From the NCBI GenBank assembly GCA_019084245.1, contig JAHRFE010000015.1, forward strand, positions 62,001-126,000: a stretch of DNA of 64,000 nucleotides, read 5' to 3'. The first letter of the stretch is position 1. Each line of letters opens with the position of its first letter. A program made the position numbers and the translations under genes. Below the pieces are notes generated by a model. It ran no database searches, was not told the DNA's origin, and worked only from the letters and a program-made list of their open reading frames with translations. Positions 59,241 through 64,000 of the stretch are shown here, piece by piece. This DNA is from Hoeflea sp. Lineage in GTDB: Bacteria > Pseudomonadota > Alphaproteobacteria > Rhizobiales > Rhizobiaceae.

Positions 59241-61607
59241 TCAGAAGCTCGGTTCCAGCAGCGGGCTGGACACCGACCCTTGCTCGAAACCGCCAAGTGT
59301 ACGGAAACTCAGCCTTGCGCCGACTTTCCAGTCTCTGGCGTTCACATTGCCGTCGTCACGGGTGTGTTCATAGGCGAAGGAGAAGGCAAAGCACTCATCT
59401 TCATACAGAATGCCGAAGGCCCGCCGGTTGAATTTTTCGTCGACCAGATCATAGCTCGTCGAGGCTGCAACGCTCCAGAATTCATGGAGCTGGAGCTTCG
59501 CCAGGCCGGTGATTTCGCGACGATCATCCTCGGTGAACGTGTTGGGCCTGGGGGCCTTGATCTCACTGTAGGTAAGCGCGGTGGTAACCGGACCCCGGCT
59601 CAGGCCAGCCCGCAGATCGGTGCGTTCGATGCGGAAATCATCCTTATCGAAGCGGGCCGAAGCGGCGAGTGAGAATCCATCGTAGTCCACTCCGGCCATA
59701 CCGACGAAATCGGACACGTCGTCTTCAAGCCCGGAGTTCCGCGTCGCCTGGGACAGATCGGGCGTGGCGAAGGAATTGAGGCCTGCCAGGTGATAGCTCT
59801 GGCCGAACACGGCTTGCGTCCTGAAGCCATTGTCGAAATGGCCGGTGTAGCGAAGCCCGACATTGGCGCGGATGCCGCCTTCGGCCCGGTCGAAGCCGGT
59901 AAACTTGTCGCGCTCAAACAGCGAGGTCGCGTCGAATACGAAGCTTTGCGCATCCTCGTTTGGAATGCCGCCGGCCAGTCGCTCGTCCGGGCGGACGAAG
60001 ACCTGTGCAATCGGTTCAATCACATGGCTTGAAGTGGCGGTTGTGACGAGAACCGGGTAGCTGGCTTCAAGGCCCGCGGTCACCATGCCGCGCGCGTGGC
60101 TGCCATTGCCGGCAAAGACACCGTCATAGTCAGCGGGCGCATTGTCGACGTCGACCGAGTTCAGATCGCCGCGCGCGGCCAGGATCGGGGTCAGCCGCAA
60201 CCCGTTCATCGTGGTGAAGGTCCGCTTCCATTCCAGTTCCGTGCTCAGCCGCGCATTCGAACCGGCAAAGCCCCGGTAGCGATCGGCAAACAGAGGGTTG
60301 GTTGTCGCAAGTCCGGCGCGCACCCTTGTGTCATCAGCCTTGCGCGACAGCGAATAGCCGTTGACATCAAGCGACAGTTCGCCGCCAGCGACATCGCTGA
60401 AGGTCCGCTTGTAATCAAGCGAGGGATGAACCGCGGCCTGCCTGCGTTCCAGCACGTCGTTCAAGTCCTGGGCATTTTGAATGTCAAAACGATAGGCCCG
60501 CAGATCGAAGAAACTGCGGTTTGACAGTCCGGTCAGATAGACCTCGGATTTGACGGTGCTGGCATTGTATCCCTCAATTCCGTAGGTCCGGGAAAAGTTG
60601 TTGTCGGACTGGAGCATGGCGTCCCAGCCGAAGATCCAGCGCGGATTGATCCGGAATTCGCCCTTGGTGGCGATCATGCCGCGTTCGGTTTCAAGCCTGT
60701 CGGTCGTGCGCGCCTCAAAGTCGCCAGGGCTCCGCTGGGAGATGCCGGCCATGCGCAGCGTCACTTCGCCATTGGAGAAATTGCGCCGGAATTCGGCTTC
60801 GCCGAGGAAACCCTGCTTGGTGTAGCCGGTGCCGGTGAAGGTCGCGTCCATATAGGGGGACAGGACGAGATAGTAGGGGACTGTCAGGCCATACCCGAAC
60901 GTGTCGGAGCTGCTGACGCTCGGCGTCAGGAACCCTGTCTTGCGTTTGGCCGAGTGATCGGGAATTTCGAGATACGGCAGATAGGCGATCGGCATGCCGA
61001 ACAGCTCGAAAGTCGCCTTCTCCATCCGGATCGTCTTGGTTTCACCATTCTGGATGACCCGTTGCGCCTTGACCTGCCAGAACGGTGCGCGCTCCGGATT
61101 GTCCGCGCACGGCTCACAGGCGGTGTAGACGCCGCTGTTGAACGTGGTCATCGTGCCGCCGCTGCGTTCAGCGCTTTCCGCCGCAATTCGGGTGTTGTCC
61201 GGCGTCTCGATCCTCAGGGCGTTGAGAAAGCCGTCAGAGAAATTGTCGGTCACATCGAGATTGTCGGCATAGATCCGGTTGCCGCCCGGCTCGATCATTT
61301 CGACCGAGCCGCTGGCCTTCACCCGGCCGGTCTGCTGGTCATATTCGACCCGGTCTGCGACCAGCTGGTAACCGCCGTAGTCGATCTGCACGCCGCCCGA
61401 CGCCACAACAACGCCACTGTCATTGTTGTAGATGACTTCATCGGCCGCGAGCAGCATTTTCTGATCGGCGGGCACACTGATATCACCCGGAACAGCCAGC
61501 TGTGCCGCGGCTTCGGGAGCTGCAAATGCAAAAATGGCGCACATGGCCGCGCCAACGCTCAGGGCGCTAGCCAACGCATATACTCTAGACCGGCGCACAC
61601 CTGCCAA
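59241..61607 (-). CDS. lptD: LptD, LPS-assembly outer-membrane protein
   Basis: A 788-residue beta-barrel protein that inserts LPS into the outer leaflet. Signal peptide (AMCAIFAFAAPEAAAQ), an OstA-type jellyroll (about 45-160, DEVIYNNDSGVVVASGGVQIDYGGYQLVADRVEYDQQTG in parts), then a large barrel. Cysteines in YTACEPCADNPE and near the C-terminus (YEDECFAF) could form the inter-domain disulphides of the family. The start is a TTG at 61607 immediately after the lptG stop; a GTG at 61598 is an alternative. It lies between lptG and surA. Confidence 0.93.
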   Translation of the reverse strand: MAGVRRSRVYALASALSVGAAMCAIFAFAAPEAAAQLAVPGDISVPADQKMLLAADEVIYNNDSGVVVASGGVQIDYGGYQLVADRVEYDQQTGRVKASGSVEMIEPGGNRIYADNLDVTDNFSDGFLNALRIETPDNTRIAAESAERSGGTMTTFNSGVYTACEPCADNPERAPFWQVKAQRVIQNGETKTIRMEKATFELFGMPIAYLPYLEIPDHSAKRKTGFLTPSVSSSDTFGYGLTVPYYLVLSPYMDATFTGTGYTKQGFLGEAEFRRNFSNGEVTLRMAGISQRSPGDFEARTTDRLETERGMIATKGEFRINPRWIFGWDAMLQSDNNFSRTYGIEGYNASTVKSEVYLTGLSNRSFFDLRAYRFDIQNAQDLNDVLERRQAAVHPSLDYKRTFSDVAGGELSLDVNGYSLSRKADDTRVRAGLATTNPLFADRYRGFAGSNARLSTELEWKRTFTTMNGLRLTPILAARGDLNSVDVDNAPADYDGVFAGNGSHARGMVTAGLEASYPVLVTTATSSHVIEPIAQVFVRPDERLAGGIPNEDAQSFVFDATSLFERDKFTGFDRAEGGIRANVGLRYTGHFDNGFRTQAVFGQSYHLAGLNSFATPDLSQATRNSGLEDDVSDFVGMAGVDYDGFSLAASARFDKDDFRIERTDLRAGLSRGPVTTALTYSEIKAPRPNTFTEDDRREITGLAKLQLHEFWSVAASTSYDLVDEKFNRRAFGILYEDECFAFSFAYEHTRDDGNVNARDWKVGARLSFRTLGGFEQGSVSSPLLEPSF

Positions 61608-62696
61608 CTACCCATCCTCCTTGTGGAGAAGCACTGTCGTCCCCAAAGCCGAAGCCACCAGCACCGGAAGCCAGGCCGCCACTACAGGCGGAATGGTCCC
61701 GGCATTCGCGAATGCCTGGATCAGCTCGGAAACGACATAAAGCACGAAGCCTGCGAGGATTCCACCCAGGATCGCCGTTAAAGACTGCCCGAAGCGAACA
61801 AATTTGAGCGACACCATCGCGGCGATCAAAGTCATCGCCGCCAAAAGCGCCGGTTGGGCCACCAAACGGTGGAATTGCATCTCATAACTGGTGGCTGGAA
61901 GCCCAAATGACTTGGCCGTTGCAATTTTCCCACCCAGCTCAAAAAACGGCACAGTCTCGGCGGAAGTGAGTGATTCGCCAACGAATTCTGCTTTCAGGTT
62001 GGTCGGGACCGTTGCGGTTTCGAGAGTTTCCACCGGCTCCGAACGCCGGATTCGCTTCACATTCGTCAACTCCCAGACGCCGTCGCCCAGCACGGCGCTC
62101 TCGGCCTCAAGACGCTCTCGGATCCGCTGCTCGTCGTCAAAAAGGAAGAATGTGGCGCCCGACAGCCTGGTGCCGCCCTCGGAGGTGGCCCGGGCTCCCA
62201 GGACCGTGTCCCCGGCCTCGGTCCTCTGCCTCAGCCACGGGGCAGCGGCGCTGGTCTGCCGTACCCCCAGATTGCGCTCGACAACGATGGTCTCGGCAAA
62301 TTGCAGCGCATTCGCCGCGAATGTGTTCAGGGCGGTGATCGACAGGGCTCCGATCAGCAGGTTGGCCAGAACCAGCGGGGCGAGAAACTGCCAGGCCGAC
62401 ACGCCCGCCGCGCGGGTGACCACTAGCTCGTATTTGCGGTTGAGCTGCAGAAGCGTCGCAATCGAAGCGATCAAGACCACGAAGGGAATCACCGCCTGCA
62501 GCACGGTCGGGACCCTCAGCATCGAGATGAACAGGCCCGTGAGAACAGTGTAATCCACTGCCGCCGAGAGCCGCCGGCTGGACTCATTGAAATCCACAAG
62601 GAAAATCAGAAACAGGACCGCCAGGCAGTAGGTCACGAACGTGACCATGTATCGCCTGAAGAAATAGCGCGACAATGTCGGGACCAGGAAGCTCAT
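61608..62696 (-). CDS. lptG: LptG, LPS transporter permease
   Basis: A 362-residue YjgP/YjgQ-family permease: TM helices near both ends (FFRRYMVTFVTYCLAVLFLIFLVDFNESSR; SLTAILGGILAGFVLYVVSELIQAFANAG) and a periplasmic beta-jellyroll between (about 130-260). With LptF and LptB2 it extracts LPS from the inner membrane. The start overlaps the lptF stop by ATGA. Confidence 0.95.
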   Translation of the reverse strand: MSFLVPTLSRYFFRRYMVTFVTYCLAVLFLIFLVDFNESSRRLSAAVDYTVLTGLFISMLRVPTVLQAVIPFVVLIASIATLLQLNRKYELVVTRAAGVSAWQFLAPLVLANLLIGALSITALNTFAANALQFAETIVVERNLGVRQTSAAAPWLRQRTEAGDTVLGARATSEGGTRLSGATFFLFDDEQRIRERLEAESAVLGDGVWELTNVKRIRRSEPVETLETATVPTNLKAEFVGESLTSAETVPFFELGGKIATAKSFGLPATSYEMQFHRLVAQPALLAAMTLIAAMVSLKFVRFGQSLTAILGGILAGFVLYVVSELIQAFANAGTIPPVVAAWLPVLVASALGTTVLLHKEDG

Positions 62697-63892
62697 GCCG
62701 ATGGCCCGTCGCTGGCCGTGCGGCGCCAGTTCTGCAGGCGCTTGAGCCGTGCGGTCGCGGATTCAAGCAAGCGGTCATTCAGTCTCGCCCAGGCCTTGGG
62801 GATCGTCAGCGTTCGGCCGGTCAGCGCCAGGATGCCGAAAACCAGAATGATTGCTGCGGGGACCGCATAGGTCAGATATTCCATCGTGACGCTCAAACCG
62901 GCTTCTTCGCTGCTGTAAAAGCCGAAACCGCGCGCACTGAGCGTGATTGCCGCCACCAGTGCTCCATTTTGGAATTGCTCATGCCGATTGGAGCGGGCCT
63001 TGCCCAGAAACACAAACGCCACCAGGCCGAAAGCCAGCGGATACATCCATGTGGAAAAGCGCTGCACCAATTCGATCTTGATGATGTGACGCGCTTTCTG
63101 GGTGTAAAAGTCGTCCGGGGAAGGGTTGAGCAGATAGGCCGTGGGTTGTTCCTTGGGCCGGCGAACGGAAGCTTGTCCTGCCGGAATAAACGCCGCCATG
63201 TCCAGCGCGTAGGATGTGAAGGTGACAATCGAGATCTGGTCGCTCGACAGGCTGCGCTGCTGCAACTCGCCATCAACAAGGTAGAGGATGTCCTTGTCGC
63301 CGCTGCTCTTGATGACGCCGCTGCGGGCATAATAGATGGTTTCGCTGTCTTCCGTACGGGAATCGGCCAGGAAGATGCCGCTCAGCTCGCCGCCGGGCAG
63401 TTTCTCGTTGACCTGAACGAATAGCCCCTTCTCAAGCTGCATGAACGTACCCGAACGCACCGCCACCGAAAACAGGTCGGATTGCGCCTGTGTGAGCACG
63501 TCATAGAGCTTGCGGTTCGACCACGGCTCAACGAAATTGGCCACCAGAAGCACCATGATCGACATGGCGGCGGCGAGCGCCAGCACCGGCTTGAGAACCG
63601 TCACCGGCCTGACACCCGCGGCCTCCACGACCACAAGCTCGCTGTCGGCATTCATGCCCGAAAGCACCTGACTGACCCCGATCAGCAGGGCAAAAGGCGC
63701 CACAATGGAAAGCACCGAGGGGATGAGGGTGGCCGCCAACAGCAGGAATGCGCCGATCGCCTGTCCCGTTGTGGTCAGCACATCGACGCGGATCAGCACC
63801 TGCGTGGTCATGACCAGGATGGTGACCGAGGCGAGTGACCAGAAGGTCAGCATGCTCATGCGGCGCAATATGTAACGTTCGATTTGCTTCAT
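62693..63892 (-). CDS. lptF: LptF, LPS transporter permease
   Basis: A 399-residue YjgP/YjgQ-family permease. It begins MKQIERYILRRMSMLTFWSLASVTILVMTTQVLIRVDVL, the LptF signature, followed by TMs, a periplasmic jellyroll (about 140-260) and C-terminal TMs. The start at 63892 has GGAAAGG upstream; the upstream ATG at 63973 adds an unsupported extension. It is the first gene of the operon, with its promoter in the last 110 bases of the window, where no clear boxes were seen. Confidence 0.95.
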   Translation of the reverse strand: MKQIERYILRRMSMLTFWSLASVTILVMTTQVLIRVDVLTTTGQAIGAFLLLAATLIPSVLSIVAPFALLIGVSQVLSGMNADSELVVVEAAGVRPVTVLKPVLALAAAMSIMVLLVANFVEPWSNRKLYDVLTQAQSDLFSVAVRSGTFMQLEKGLFVQVNEKLPGGELSGIFLADSRTEDSETIYYARSGVIKSSGDKDILYLVDGELQQRSLSSDQISIVTFTSYALDMAAFIPAGQASVRRPKEQPTAYLLNPSPDDFYTQKARHIIKIELVQRFSTWMYPLAFGLVAFVFLGKARSNRHEQFQNGALVAAITLSARGFGFYSSEEAGLSVTMEYLTYAVPAAIILVFGILALTGRTLTIPKAWARLNDRLLESATARLKRLQNWRRTASDGPSA

Positions 63893-64000
63893 TGCGCCTT
63901 TCCGGAGCAAGCGGCGGGCAGCGCCTTGATTCGCTTGGGCGCTTGTGACTGCTGGCTGGACCACGCCCACCATGCACCAGCCTTACTAAACTGCAAATTG

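Overview
The window is a high-GC, gene-dense stretch of an alphaproteobacterial chromosome, most likely from the order Hyphomicrobiales (Rhizobiales), in or near the Rhizobiaceae. The basis is gene content and order recalled from Sinorhizobium and relatives: feuN-feuP-feuQ, ccmIEFH (cycHJKL), degP, a two-component pair and glnE in a row; a PleC-type kinase beside pepN; rpsF-rpsR-DUF2232-rplI; fabD-fabG-acpP-fabF-mltG-yicC-gmk; and lptF-lptG-lptD-surA-pdxA-rsmA. The genus cannot be fixed from sequence reading alone. There are no rRNA or tRNA genes, no CRISPR array and no insertion sequence that I can see.

Layout. 1-1.6 kb: the 3' end of a gene-transfer-agent/phage tail protein, a small holin-like membrane protein, and a RelE/HigB-type toxin with its XRE antitoxin. 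1.7-4.8 kb: a FeuN-like small exported protein, the FeuP/FeuQ two-component system and a lipoprotein. 4.9-9.6 kb: the ccmI-E-F-H cytochrome c maturation operon. 9.6-17.8 kb: a hydrolase-OsmC fusion, DegP, a second two-component pair and GlnE. 17.8-24.6 kb: cytochrome b561, a MarR regulator, a chemotaxis receptor, a zinc-ribbon metallopeptidase and PleC. 24.8-33.6 kb: PepN, a stand-alone molybdopterin hydroxylase large subunit, two transporters and a uracil-DNA glycosylase. 33.7-36.2 kb: the ribosomal rpsF operon. 36.6-43.8 kb: an accessory block (periplasmic molybdopterin-fold protein, GGDEF-EAL protein, flavin-fold stress protein, MFS transporter, aldo/keto reductase, Ca2+ antiporter, small membrane protein) lying where close relatives, as I recall them, have rpsF and fabD side by side. 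44.1-50.7 kb: fatty-acid synthesis, MltG, YicC and guanylate kinase. 50.7-56.2 kb: an apparent methionine-catabolism island. 56.3-63.9 kb: the rsmA-pdxA-surA-lptD-lptG-lptF operon, read leftward.

How the genes work together. Most of the window is envelope and housekeeping biology: osmosensing (FeuNPQ), periplasmic quality control (DegP, SurA-like protein), LPS transport (LptDFG), lipid synthesis (FabDGF, AcpP), cell-cycle polarity (PleC) and nitrogen control (GlnE). Four accessory items stand out. The first is the cluster with methionine gamma-lyase, an AceE-like E1 enzyme, an Asp/Glu racemase and two Lrp-type regulators, which resembles the mdeA-mdeB-mdeR system of Pseudomonas putida and carries a perfect 15-bp palindrome in the mdeA/mdeR intergenic region. 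The second is a cysteine-free periplasmic molybdopterin-fold protein paired with a membrane GGDEF-EAL protein whose two catalytic motifs look intact. The third is a family-4-like uracil-DNA glycosylase lacking two of the four Fe-S cysteines. The fourth is an enlarged CcmI with a duplicated C-terminal TPR module.
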